From Symsagittifera roscoffensis (taxonomy: Eukaryota; Xenacoelomorpha; Acoela; Convolutidae), in NCBI RefSeq assembly GCF_963678635.1, contig NC_087065.1, positions 26,929,254 through 26,993,253 of the forward strand: a stretch of 64,000 nucleotides of DNA, written 5' to 3'. Made by a program: the position numbers and the translations under genes. The first letter of the stretch is position 1. Every line of letters starts with the position of its first letter. A model generated the notes under the pieces. It was not told the origin of the DNA and ran no database searches. It saw only the letters and a list, made by a program, of their open reading frames with translations. Shown here piece by piece: positions 23,251 to 34,207 of the stretch.

Positions 23251-25637
23251 CTATTTGCTAGTTCGTTTCTGAAAACTACATTTAAATTACAGCAAAAAAT
23301 AGTGTAAGCCTTTATTAGTTACTTTTTCAGGCCAATTTTGCTAGTTTACTTTCCTGAAGAAAACGAGTGATAAACAGTTGTAGAAAAAGCGCAATTAAAG
23401 TAAAACCGAAATCCAAAATGCAACATTTGAATAAAAAATCAGAATTTGACTTGAAATGCTCAAATCATGAAGTGTTACTTACATTGTTTTTTATCGGTTT
23501 TTGCATTCTGTCCTATTTCGAAAGTGCCGCTGATCACAAGGTCTTTTTCGAGAAATACAAGTATATTTTACCATATCGGCCAATTTAATAGCGCGAAACA
23601 ATAAAATTAATCGCAAGCTATAACAATATTTTTCTTTGCAACATTTTTGCAATTCAAAAAACGGAATCCCAGTTTGAGTTTTACTTGAAAAAAAAAGAAA
23701 AAATTGAATGAAAGTTTTTTTTTTGCAATAAAAGTTATGAATTGTCGCTATTACTAATTTTTGCTTGTTTCGAAATCTGTCGCACTAGATTGGATATGTA
23801 ATTAGACTTGAATCAATTAGACAACGTTTTATATAAGGAGAGCCGAAGTACAAACACAAGTCAATTCTTTCAATTTTTTCGCATTCCAATCATTTTTTAT
23901 CGCATACATTCGGAATATCCTGAACTATCATCTCATAGGCATCGCCGATCTTTTCTTTTTTTTTTAAATGCAAGGAATGGCAGCATTTTAAAAGCCAGCG
24001 CTCAAACTTGACTTGTTTCGTAAGTCACTTTTGGACACAAATCATTAATTTTTCCCATGTAATTCTGTGTGAGATGGAACAACAACCCGATAAATGTGCT
24101 TCGAGGAAAGTTTTTGGAAGGCCTGAAGAGCAGCTTGCTCAAAAATTAACAAAATTTTTTCAAGCCGGCAGTTGGGTGCTAAACCAATTAACGCCTGCAG
24201 CTGCAAAAAACGATTGTAGCTTTTCCGATTTGATAGGAATGAAGGCGTAAATACAAGCCGGCGCAAAGCCAGATACACTAACATGAATTGAATATAGCTA
24301 ACCAAACATTTTTAGAAGTTTCATTGGCTAACCAGAAAAAAGACTTCTCCAGCCTTTAAGGGTCGCCGCACAAAATGATTCGCTCGTGATCATTTGATCC
24401 ACTGTCTAACCGGATAAAATTTTCGAAAATATCAGGGATCTCAAAATTTCGCGCAACGGGGATGGGCGGCATATTTACATCTAGCTGCTTAAGTGTGCGC
24501 GTAGCCGTTTGAATCAGCTTGTCTTTACTTGGAAGGGCAAACTAAGTAGCCAAATTAAGGCTCGATTATTTCGATATTTTCTGTAATGGCAGTTGCTCGA
24601 AATTTATGTGCTTGATATTTTGTGCAAACCCAGTTTTCGGTCAACTTATTTTTTCTTTTGAAATAAAATTTGTGTTCGTATGCTGTAAAAAATGGCTTTT
24701 AGATAAGATTCTGAATTCGAAAAAAGAGTCAATCATAATGTGTTTATTTTGTTTGCGTTTGCTTATTACTTTACGTCAAGTTGTTATGAATTAGCACAAG
24801 AAGGTTTTTTAGTGATCATAGTCGTTTAGCGAAAACTCTTATTAAAATTGAATTACGAATTTGTCGATAAGAGTTAGAAAGCTTCATTTTAGCATGTATA
24901 ATTAAGATAAACTAAGTTTTTCACTATGGTGCGTGCGTTAATTGGAGGATTAACTTTGGTGTGATAAGAGTTAAGATAAAGAATTCATACAGCATTACTT
25001 TCAGGAGTGAAATGACTAGGTGTTAAAATTTACGGTGTTAAAGTGTATGGTAGTAAATTGTAAGACACCCTATTTGCTAGTTCGTTTCTGAAAACTACAT
25101 TTAAATTACAGCAAAAAATAGTGTAAGCCTTTATTAGTTACTTTTTCAGGCCAATTTTGCTAGTTTACTTTCCTGAAGAAAACGAGTGATAAACAGTTGT
25201 AAAAAAAGCGCAATTAAAGTAAAACCGAAATCCAAAATGCAACATTTGAATAAAAAATCAGAATTTGACTTGAAATGCTCAAATCATGAAGTGTTACTTG
25301 CATTGTTTTATATCGGTTTTTGCATTCTGTCCTATTTCGAAAGTGCCGCTGATCACAAGGTCTTTTTCGAGAAATACAAGTATATTTTACCATATCGGCC
25401 AATTTAATAGCGCGAAACAATGAAGTTAATCGCAAGCTATAACAATATTTTTCATTGCAACATTTTTGCAATTCAAAAAACGGAATCCCAGTTTGAGTTT
25501 TACTTGAAAAAAAAAGAAAAAATTGAATGAAAGTTTGTTTTTTGCAATAAAATTATGAATTGTCGCTATTACTAATTTTTTTTGCTTGTTTCGAAATCTG
25601 TCGCACTATATTGGATATGTAATTAGACTTGAATCAA
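21949..25637. repeat. Tandem duplication, two ~1.85-kb units
   Basis: Unit 1 (21949-23816) and unit 2 (23823-25637) both start AACGTTTTATATAAGGAGAG and end TTAGACTTGAATCAA, separated by six bases. They are nearly identical by eye; unit 2 is shorter through small deletions, for example near 24310 and 24770. Each unit holds the inner and right part of the MULE (to GTAAGACACC at about 23250 and 25070) plus about 570 bp of flanking DNA. The duplication therefore happened after the MULE had inserted, and it copied the flank with it. A 73-codon frame (23367-23588 and 25186-25407) is shared only because the DNA is duplicated. Confidence 0.85.
23823..25070 (-). mobile_element. Partial MULE copy B inside duplicated unit 2
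   Basis: This is the duplicated inner and right part of copy A, with the same broken transposase frame (24045-24305, minus) and the same GTAAGACACC terminus. It lacks the GGTTCCCCC end and is a by-product of the tandem duplication rather than a separate insertion. Confidence 0.75.
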
Positions 25638-26197
25638 GTTGATCCTGATTTTATTAAATCAATAAGCCTATTTGAAAAAGCTGAGCAAGGCTAGAAGACA
25701 GCTTTGATGTTTATTTGTAATAAGTGATCAATGTGTCACTGATGTTTAGATGCCCCAACCGATTTATAATTAGGTTTCTGGGTTGATCAGTAGTTTGCTC
25801 TGGACTTTGAAGTGCATCTAGCAAAATCTTGTCATGCCAATTATATCTGTGAGTCAGCCCATTTTTGCAGGACAGGCTCTTCCAGTAAATGCTGATTAAC
25901 TCCATCATGTTTCATTATACTAGTCCCCTAAATGCTTCAGATGGGTTGATAAAGCATAAAGGTCGGATATTCGAAAGCATTTTCCATGTCATTTTTGAAT
26001 GGAATTTTTTAAGGCCACAATAACCAGTAGTAGGAACAGTTTCGTTCAAGTGGATTTTCAAAGCGGAAAAAGCGGAAATTTTTGCTCATGCCATATGCCC
26101 TGACAGTTTTCACGCGGAATTTCAAGACGCCAAAAATTTATCAATGAAATGGTTGGAAAAAGCGAAATTTTTGAAATTTACTAACATTTATTGGCTA
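25638..26197. other. AT-rich DNA without a recognised gene
   Basis: Nothing recognisable. A 65-codon frame on the minus strand at 25711-25908 has no family features. Confidence 0.35.
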
Positions 26198-26565
26198 CAG
26201 TAGCAGATTTGGGGGGGGGGGGGGGGCGACGCCTTAGGGAATCGACCCTCTGCTGACCCAAAGGGTCCCCCCTTTTACTATTTTGAGATATCCATTTTCG
26301 GCTGACTGACCTTAAAATTTTTCTAAGGGCGCCTTTGGCGCCAATCTATACTAATTTTGAGTGGGGAGCGCGCGCCGAAAAAACGCGATTTTTTCGTTGA
26401 ACTTTTCCAAAAAGTGCCTAAAAACGCCTTTTTGGCCTGTTTTCAAACATTTGCCTGCGGCGCAGAAAGTTTGGTCTAATTACGGTCTTTATAGTGGTTT
26501 GGGAGAGCTTGAAAAACCTGATTTTTTGAAAATCCCCCCCCCCCCCCCCCCCCCACACTCCGGAG
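26198..26565. mobile_element. G-run MITE family, copy 1 (hAT-like end)
   Basis: CAGTAGCAGATTT followed by a long G-run opens the segment, and a long C-run followed by ACACTCCGGAGT closes it. The interior (TTTTGAGATATCCATTTT, AAAGTGCCTAAAAACGCC, GGCCTGTTTTCAAACATTT, GCGGCGCAGAAA) matches 28566-28860. The CAGNNNCGGATTTAGGGG type of end resembles hAT termini, and a matching right end is seen at 31480-31503. A 74-codon frame across it is an artefact of the C-run. Confidence 0.5.
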
Positions 26566-28565
26566 TACTAACGGGATATGGATGAAACTTAGTGGGTAAA
26601 ATCCCAAACGAAATCTTATCCCAAAAAAAAACAATGACCTAGGTGACTTTTAAACAACCTTTCGGCATTTTGGGTGCAAAATTGCATAGAAATCCTAAGA
26701 ATAACACGAGAAAATGGCCTAATACCCAGCCCCAATCCTTTCAGATAGGAGTCGGAGACCTTACTTGTAATTGGGGGCAGGTCTGTCCATTAAGAAAGGA
26801 ATCGGAACCTAAAAAAAATTACAACCTTGTAGTGGATTGAATCAGCAGTAAGATGAGCGCGGCAATAAGTTAATGCTCGTAAATAGTTTGACTGTACGGG
26901 ATTTTAAATAAGATCCCCAAAAGTGACTTTTCGGTGCAATTAGACCCTTAATAGATGAACTACCTTCCCTGGAGGCTATTATCAGTCAGGATTATCATAG
27001 ATTATATATGATAACTTTAGAAACTTAGAATGCAGTAACTACATCTAAAGAGGACCTTCGCTAGCCTGGTGGGAATATAAACGGAAGAAACAATCATTTC
27101 CTTGGAATGTTGTGTAAGTAAAAATGATTTGCTTAAGTGGTGAATTCTGACTTGATAATAGCATAATTTAGTTGGTATTTTTAATAAACTTTTATTCATA
27201 ACTAGTGTCGTCAGGAAAATTTCGCGTTAGGATTTTGCGCAAGGATAGCAGAATAAAAGTCAGGACTTGTAGGGATGATAATAACTATATCTATAACTAA
27301 AACTGAAAAAGTCAAAAATAGCAAACAAATTTACAGGTAGCCTATCCTTTGAGAAAACAAGTGCAATGTGAAAAACGAACAGTTGGTTTTCATAATTAGT
27401 TGGGAAGAAGTTAAGCTAGGAGAGCAAACGATTAGTACTCAGCATCAAAGAGAGAGCAGTTCGACGCTTGTGAGGATACTGATTCTCTCAACTGATTGGA
27501 GCATTTTGAAATTGTGATTTCTCAAAAGCGTGAGATAGCTGATTGAGCTAAAGAGGATAGCAAAAGTGTAGAGAGTAAATTTTTAGTTATGATTGACGGG
27601 AAGTGGAATTGCAATCAGGCAGTTCTATTGATTGATCGCGGACCCCTTCTTTTGGATTAGATTAATAAATTATCATCTGACCACTTTGGAGCCGTCTATA
27701 TATGGATTTATTTTTCATGAAATTTAATTACTATAAGAATCTTGCGACTGAAAGTGCGAGCGATACAGCAACAAGAACAGTGACAAAACGGGGCAAGCAA
27801 AATTATGGACAGTACGATGTCATGCCATTTCAGAGTCGGGTAGCAGCTAGAATTGAGTTCAAGAGCCTGATGCAGGGCAAACAAAGAAGGCCTCAGTGAG
27901 TTTTCGGGGCGATTCAGTTTGTTCGAAGACGTGGAAAACAGAAACATGGGTGCGCAAGGGAGAGATGGCGTGAATTGTGAGCAGTTTATAGATGGCATAT
28001 AAGATGCAAACTGCAGGAGCTACTTCTTCACGAGAAGTTTGAAAATTTCAGTAGGGCGGTAGCACGATCTCAGTCTCGAACTGGCAAAAAAGACTGACAG
28101 AGAGAGAAGCGGGAGACGACCATCGTATTGAATTGATCTTTGGAGCGTTCAGTTACGCGCAACAGATACGCAACATTAACGAGTACTGACTAAAGATTGG
28201 AAGGACTGGCTGTTCAAATTCATATGTCAAGAGGAGCCAGCGTAGCTATAGCTGGAAAGAAATTAATGTGCAATGCTAACTAAGCCGTTTTGTTAGAGTA
28301 GATGCTCGCTGAGCCGAAAAAAATAATGTCTTGAAAACTTCAGCCATAATTTTTTTCTGAAGCCTATTTTAGAATAAAAATCTGAAATCAATGTAATTTA
28401 CTATTGCTTTGAAAAATGAGCGGCGCAACATAAACTAACAAAGACGAAACCTATTCGGTGAAATATACTCATTAAGCAAAAAAGAGTAAAAGTTGAGAAA
28501 ACAACATTCATCCACTATGAGAGTTATAAATCTAGAACACTCTTGGAAAAAAGTTAATAGGAAAA
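26566..28565. other. Unassigned DNA, partly of higher GC
   Basis: No gene was recognised. The part at about 27430-28260 has higher G+C than its surroundings and an open frame (27702-27899, beginning with Met-Asp-Leu and rich in Ala, Thr, Arg and Gln) that I cannot assign. A TGATCGCGGACCCC motif at about 27634 has a weak counterpart, AGATCGCGGACCC, near 1216. It could be an eroded retroelement, but nothing proves it. Confidence 0.3.
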
Positions 28566-28860
28566 CAGGGCCGGATTTAGGGGGGGGGGGGGGGGGAGGC
28601 TGCGAGATGGGCGGACGCCCTTCTCAGGGATTCGTTCCTTTGTACTATTTTGAGATATCCATTTTTGGCTGATGGACCCTAAAAATTCTAAAGGCGCTTT
28701 TTGAGGGGGAGTGGGGGGTGGCGCCGAAAAATGCAATTTTTTGGTTAAAAAGTCCAAGAAGTGCCTAAAAACGCCTCTTTGGCCTGTTTTTACAACATTT
28801 TGCTTGCGGCGCGGAAATGTCGGGCAAAACAGGGTCTTTGTAGTACTTTTTAACAGAGGA
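28566..28860. mobile_element. G-run MITE family, copy 2 (hAT-like end)
   Basis: The copy starts CAGGGCCGGATTTAG plus a G-run and shares the blocks TTTTGAGATATCCATTTTTG, AGTGCCTAAAAACGCC and TTGGCCTGTTTT with 26198-26565. No right end is obvious, so it is probably truncated. The open frames on both strands here arise from the repeat. Confidence 0.5.
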
Positions 28861-30359
28861 AAAAGTATATTTTGTGGTTGCAATACACTTGAACAAGCAA
28901 AAACATTGTTAAAGCCATTCAACTTGAAAGTAAAATGATCATTTTGTTAACCCTCAAAATAAAATTTTGATCACCAAACAAAATTCAACTGACAAATTAG
29001 CATTGAAGGTTAACCATAGGCAAATAATTTTAGCACAAGATCAATGTTACTTTATGAAAAAAAAAATTAAACGACATAGAAAACTGTTGTCAATACGATG
29101 TTTAGAATGTTCATGACCTGATCGCAATATGGAATTTTTTTTATATATTGCCCCGGGACTTAGCTATTTCGTGCAATATTTTTTTTTCAGTTCGGCTCCT
29201 GTGCGCTTATTTCAAGCAAAACTTGGGTCTTCGTCTAATAATGTATGAGCAATCCGTAAAAACTTAAGGTAATTGAAGAAGCCTATGCAGAAGATGAAGA
29301 TGTTCATGATTTCAATGTGATGAAATTCAATTTTTTTGACGAATCTGGAGGCAATAGTTTTATACTTGATGAAATTCTTTCTGTATTTTGAGTATTTCCC
29401 CTAAACACGCTCGCTACTTAAATTAAGAAAAGCATAGCAAACAGACCAAGTTTCTAAGCATAACTTAAAAAAATTATTAAAAAAAAACACTAAAACTTAT
29501 TTCTATTTGATATTCAAACACACTAGAACCGACTTACACTTTTTAAACTTTCAATGAAATATAGAAAATAATAAAAGTTGTGGCCATTTATGATGAAAAC
29601 AATTAATCTTGATATTTTTGAGCCAAAAAAGCACATTTTGATACAGACTGAAACGATATCAAATATATCAAATATATAAAACCTATGACTCCTTAGACAT
29701 AATTTAGCAAACGAGGAAAGCAGTGAAAACGTTTTTTATTAATTAGCAAAAACGGATCTAAACTAGCTAGAAAGACGGCATTTTTTTCAAAATATTTAGG
29801 TGAAAGGACTTTTAGAGAAATTCACAACACTCCAAAAATTCTGTTCGCTAAAAAAAAATACAATAAAAAATAATTTACCCTGCTTTCTTAATTAAAAACA
29901 ATCTGAGCTGGATTAATTAGCCGCCTGCACTAGTTATTATTTAAAAACTGTAGGAGAGCGCGCGCCAATTATCCACTATTTGCCAAAGCTGCAATTTTTG
30001 AATTGTTTAGCTGAGCATGCAAACACTTGAACACAGCAACTCTGCACGAACTTGGCCGACATCCACTGTAAAAAAAATGAACCAAAAACATAACACAATT
30101 ATTTGCTTATGTGAGAAAAAACCTCAAAAATGCATCCAAAAATCAACGCATTTTAATAGCTAAAATTACATGAACAAGACCTATTATGTTTTGAAAAATT
30201 TAGCCCATGAAAAACGAAAGCATTTTGAAATAAACATGTTACAAGGTTTCTCATAGAAAATCACAGCTATTCGAAAAGTATTTTTTGCATAAGTTAGTTC
30301 CTTTTGAGAAAAAGTGGATTACTTATTAGTAATTTGGAAAACTAAAATTTTATCTTTCA
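28861..30359. other. AT-rich DNA without a recognised gene
   Basis: Nothing supportable was seen on either strand. Confidence 0.35.
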
Positions 30360-31320
30360 TTAACACTTAGATAAATATACGCAATAGGCAGAAAAAAAAC
30401 AACAATGAAACCAAGAGATAAAAAAAACAGATCAACTTGCTTTAAAAGCTGTTCCAATTTCTTTATTTTATGATTGACACCAAGGGCGGATCTAAGATTT
30501 TCTCGAGGGTCGTGTTGAACTTTAAACCAATTCTAGAAATTTTTTTGGATCGATATTCTTGACTTTCCGAGCTTGCCCAAAATTACTTTAAACTTTTGTT
30601 TAGACCAAATTGTCTGTTCAGCAAGCATTTTTTTAAACAAAAATGCCCAAAAAAAAACTTCGGAATTTTTTTTGAAAACTTTTGAATGCAATTTTTTGCT
30701 TCCCAAGAAAACCGTTTTTATGGGAGCTTGAAGCGCTCCACTAAACCGTAGAGAAAGTCAAAGCCTATTTCAGAGAAAAAAATCACTGAAATTTGAAGAA
30801 GATTTTAGCTAAAACTGAATATCTTCTTAGTCATTTGGAGAAAGCTAAAGATATATAGGCAATATGCAGAGAAAAAAAACAGTGAAACCAAGAAAAACTA
30901 AAAGAACACATCAACTTGTCTCAAAAGCTGTTCTATTTTCTTTTTTCTTGGAGTGAAACCAAAGGTGAAACTAAAATTTTCTCGAGGGCGTGGCGTGGCG
31001 GACTTCCAATTCTTGAAATTTTTATCGACCTTTTTTTCAGCTCGAGCAAATTTGTTTTCCGAGCTCTCCAAAAATTATTTTAAAGACTTTTTTAGACCAA
31101 ACTGTCTGCTCCGTACGTAAGTTTTTTAAAAAAAAACAGCACAAAAACCTTTTTTGGGAAAACTTTTTTGCAATTTTTTGCTCCCCCTCAAAAAGAAGAT
31201 AATATCGAGCCTTCAGCGACTTTAGAAAAGTTTGTTTTGTTTTTTCAAAGTGAAGGCCAAAAAAAACTCCAAGGTACTTTTCTGGCAGATTTCGACCAAA
31301 AAACTTGCGTTTTTTGTTCC
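30360..31320. repeat. Tandem duplication of a ~475-bp unit
   Basis: The order of blocks GCAATAGGCAGA, CAATGAAACCAAGA, CAACTTGCTTTAAAAGCTGT, ATTTTCTCGAGGG, TTTCCGAGCTTGCC and TTTAGACCAAATTGTCTG at 30380-30620 recurs at 30855-31110 with moderate divergence. The duplicated unit includes the CAAGGGCGGATCTAA hAT-like end at 30481 (CAAAGGTGAAACTAA in the second copy). Confidence 0.6.
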
Positions 31321-31503
31321 ATTTTCAAAATTAGTATATATTGGAGCCTGAAGCGCCTCCAGGAAATCTTTACGGTTCGGTCCCCAAAATAAATGTCTAT
31401 ATAAAACACTACAGTGAGGAGGGCCCTCTGGGTGGCCAGAATCCTTGCAATAAGTGCTTGACCAAAAACCTAACCCCCCCCTCCCCCCCTAAATCCGCTA
31501 CTG
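30481..31503. mobile_element. Possible hAT-like non-autonomous element
   Basis: The left end CAAGGGCGGATCTAAG (30481) and right end CCTAAATCCGCTACTG (to 31503) form imperfect inverted repeats. The flanking octamers ATTGACAC (30473-30480) and ATTGACAG (31504-31511) agree at seven of eight positions, as expected for a hAT insertion. The interior is AT-rich and non-coding. The call is weakened because the left end lies inside a local tandem duplication. Confidence 0.45.
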
Positions 31504-31723
31504 ATTGACAGTGTCTAAATTAATTCATGTAAAAATTTAAATTTCGTCATTAAAAATGCTCCTTCTTTATTTCAAAAGTTTAATTAAAAAAATTACCCAT
31601 TAAAAGAAAGCAGGCGTCAGTACTTTTCAATATTTTATCTTTTCTTTCAAATATTCGACCAGTTCTAAAAGCTGTAGGAATGTGTCCGGCACATTGGGAT
31701 TTTTATTAATATGCAAAAAATAT

Positions 31724-32990
31724 GGTGTCCTACAATTTAGTGACATACAATATACCACCGTACATTTTAAAACTTAGTCATTTCACTACTAAACAATTTA
31801 AATCGACAACAATATAACTCCTATTTTCCAATTTAACACAGTACATTTTAACACCTAGTCATTTCACTATTAAAATTAATGCTTTATGAATTCCTTATCT
31901 TAACGCTTATCACACCAAAGTTAATCCTGCAATTAACACACGCACCATAATGAAAAACTTGGTTTATCTTAGTTATACATGCTAAAAGGAGGCTTCCCAA
32001 TTTACTTAAGACTCTTATCTACAGGTTTGTAATTTATTTTCAATTAGACTTTTCGCTAAACCTTTATGATTACTAAAAAAGCTGCTTGTGCTAATTCAAA
32101 ACAAAATAAGTTTACAGAAAACTGGATTTGCTCAAAATATCAAACACATAAATGTCGAGCAACTGCCATTACTGAAAATAACGAATTAATCGAGACGCGT
32201 GGAGAGCATAACCACGACATTTCAGCGGGAACATCGGAGGACCGAAATGTCATAAAGCATATAAAAGATCTCAGCGAGAGATTTACCCCGACTGTTGCAG
32301 TTGCCAGTGCGGTTTTGCCAATTACCAACGATTTGGCTACTCAGTTTGCTCTCCCAACTGCCGGCCTGAAAAAATTTTGCAAGCTGCTCTTCAGTCCTTC
32401 CAAAAAACATTCCCCGAAGCACATTTATCGGGTTGTTTTTTTCATCTCTCCCAGAGAAAAATTAATGAATTGGGTCTGAAAGTGACCTACGAAACAAATC
32501 AAGAATTAGCGCTGGCTTTAAAAATGCTGCCATCCCTTGCATTTAAAAAAAAAAGAAAAGATCGGCGATTCCTATGACATGATTGTTCAAGAAATTCAAA
32601 ATGTATGCGACAGAAATTGCTTAGAACCCGAGAAAATAGAGAAAATTGACGAGTTGTGTATGTACTTCGGCTCTACTTATATAAAAAGCTTGGTGCCAAA
32701 CCGTGAAGTTTCATTCCCACCCTCCCTTTGAAACCAGCCAGATGCGGCCGTGATGGGGATTGCTCGAACAACAAATGCTGTCGAGGGATGGCATTTCGGG
32801 ATTCAATCCTTAATTCTTTGATGGTTACCGAAATCCCCTTTGAAGTAAGTTTTCTTTTCATTTGGATTAAAACGGTGTTAAGTCATAGAAATTGTTTTAA
32901 AATGTAGCGATGTTATATTGCTAAGGCAACAAAAAGTAGGGAGTGAAATGGTAGGGTGTTAAGTTGTTTAGAGTTAAAAAGGGGGGAACC
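31724..32990 (+). mobile_element. MULE DNA transposon, copy C (internally deleted)
   Basis: This 1267-bp element starts GGTGTCCTACAATTTAG and ends GTTAAAAAGGGGGGAACC. It is flanked by a perfect 9-bp target duplication AAAAAATAT (31715-31723 and 32991-32999), the size typical of Mutator-like elements. Both subterminal regions carry inverted TTAACACC...CATTTCACT blocks. It shares its ends with copy A but is 1.1 kb shorter, having lost the middle of the transposase. It is therefore non-autonomous. Confidence 0.85.
32066..32830 (+). pseudogene. MULE/FLYWCH transposase, deleted and frameshifted
   Basis: The first part (32066-32390) reads a FLYWCH-type zinc finger: ENWICSKYQTHKCRA, TAITENNELIE, then GEHNHD, giving the C-x(n)-C...H-x-H pattern typical of DNA-binding N-termini of MULE transposases. 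The reading then jumps directly to AALQSFQKTFPEAHLSGCFF, HLSQRKINELGL and LKMLPSLAF in another frame, and further to EPEKIEKIDELCMYFGS...SLVPNRE. The catalytic core between the two parts is missing (junction near 32355-32385), and at least two frame changes follow. It cannot make a working protein. Confidence 0.8.
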
Positions 32991-33053
32991 AAAAAATATA
33001 CCTTTAATATTCTTATTCGGTCGATAAAGAACAGTTTCAACAACAATTTGTTA

Positions 33054-33058
33054 TTGGC
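33054..33058. repeat. Target site duplication TTGGC of the gypsy element (left copy)
   Basis: TTGGC stands immediately before the TG of the 5' LTR and is repeated at 40222-40226 immediately after the CA of the 3' LTR. Confidence 0.9.
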
Positions 33059-33317
33059 TGTCATACCGCTACTGCAGTAGCAGTATTTATTATACGTATG
33101 TACAGCCAACCTCTGGTGTTAAATCATTATTTTATGGTACGCTCAAGGTCATACATAAGTGATGACACTGAGACTAAGTGAGAGATCAGAGTACTTAACA
33201 ATGATCTATCTCTCAGTACATAAGAAAACAAAGAAAAGAGAAAATCTAAATTCAATATTCAGAATACAGTATTGAATTCCAACTTGTTTTCAATTTGATA
33301 TCGCAACGCATATCACA
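33059..33317 (+). repeat. 5' LTR of the Ty3/gypsy-type retrotransposon (259 bp)
   Basis: It begins TGTCATACCGCTACTGCAG and ends ACGCATATCACA, with the canonical TG...CA boundaries. It is identical by eye at every base to the 3' LTR at 39963-40221. A TATTTATTATACG block near its start could be the promoter core; I see no clear AATAAA. Its last base supplies the A of the gag start codon. Confidence 0.95.
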
Positions 33318-34207
33318 TGGCGCAGCCAGCAGGATTCGCAGCTCAAGACAACAGAACGGATATGGGAATCCCGGTATTTTGGGCATCAGCGAATCTAGAC
33401 CCTCCATGGCAATTTAAAATTTGGTTCGAACAATTTCTCATGGCGGTTACGGTCAAAGAAAATGTGAACCCAGAGATTATTTTGGAAGAACCAAAAGACA
33501 TATTAGAGGAACCACCACCACGCCCGGAAACGCCCAGGGATGGGGAGAACGAGGATGCGAGGAACGCTAGAATTCTTAGAGATAAACTAGCTAGAGACAG
33601 AGTAGCATTGGAGAACGAAGAGAAAAGAACAAGAGGCCCACGAGTCGGACACAATGTCTTCTACAACGAAGTACAAAAGAAACTGGTGTCACGACTATTT
33701 CTATCTTTGGGCACTGAGGGAAAGAAAAGATTCCTACAAAAGAATCCGCACGCAGAAATATCGAAAATGACGTTCAGAGAAATAACAGAGTTGGCAGAAG
33801 TCTCGTTTCAAAAAGTGAAATGTGTAACATACGAGAGATACAAGTTATTTACGAGAATGCAAGAATCTGGAGAATCTCTTGAATCATTCCACGCAGCGTT
33901 AACTGCTCAAGCAGCCCGATCAGAACTAGGAACATTGGAAAATGAAATAGTGCGAGACTTGTTCATCTCGAAGATGAAGAACATGACATTACAGGACACG
34001 TTGACATTCGAAACTCTGGATCCAGAGGAAGTTCTAAAAAGGGCTATAAAATTCGAACATAGCAAGTTAACTACAATGGCATTTCAAAAGACTAATGCTG
34101 CGGCTGCAGGAGGATCAAGCAGCAATTACACATCGGGTGTAAGAATAAAACAGGAACCTGTAATGGCAGTTCGAAATTTGGGGGGGGGAAACCAAAACTC
34201 CAAATAG
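33317..34207 (+). CDS. gag: Gag polyprotein of the gypsy element
   Basis: This 296-residue frame encodes the particle protein. The ATG at 33317 spans the LTR/primer-site junction, so the first codons overlap the primer binding site; Met16 (MGIPVFWASANLDPP) is an alternative start. The N-terminal WQFKIWFEQFLMAV segment, an acidic Pro/Glu/Arg linker (residues about 50-90) and a capsid-like region with YERYKLFTRMQESGESLESF followed by EIVRDLFISKMKN are typical of gypsy Gag capsids. The frame stops (TAG) just after a nine-G run. The CCHC nucleocapsid knuckles expected at the Gag C-terminus are read only in the next frame, which continues into Pol. Confidence 0.9.
   Translation: MAQPAGFAAQDNRTDMGIPVFWASANLDPPWQFKIWFEQFLMAVTVKENVNPEIILEEPKDILEEPPPRPETPRDGENEDARNARILRDKLARDRVALENEEKRTRGPRVGHNVFYNEVQKKLVSRLFLSLGTEGKKRFLQKNPHAEISKMTFREITELAEVSFQKVKCVTYERYKLFTRMQESGESLESFHAALTAQAARSELGTLENEIVRDLFISKMKNMTLQDTLTFETLDPEEVLKRAIKFEHSKLTTMAFQKTNAAAAGGSSSNYTSGVRIKQEPVMAVRNLGGGNQNSK
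33318..33338 (+). promoter_or_regulatory. Primer binding site, tRNA-Ser-like
   Basis: TGGCGCAGCCAGCAGGATTC follows the 5' LTR directly. Its reverse complement ends in CTGCGCCA preceded by a TTCGAATCC-like T-loop, as expected of the 3' end of a serine tRNA; related TGGCGCAGTCGG sites are known in other gypsy elements. The site also encodes the first residues of Gag. Confidence 0.75.

Noticed and set aside
22132-24250. Plus-strand frames of 80 residues at 22132 and 24008
   Set aside because: They are antisense to the MULE transposase remnant, which gives recognisable residues on the minus strand.
23367-25407. Two nearly identical 73-residue frames (23367-23588 and 25186-25407)
   Set aside because: Their similarity is explained by the tandem duplication of the DNA. 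No family features, and differences do not favour synonymous sites as far as I can see.
26361-26585. 74-codon frame ending in a proline run
   Set aside because: The proline run is the translated C-run of a MITE; the frame is not conserved in the second copy at 28566.
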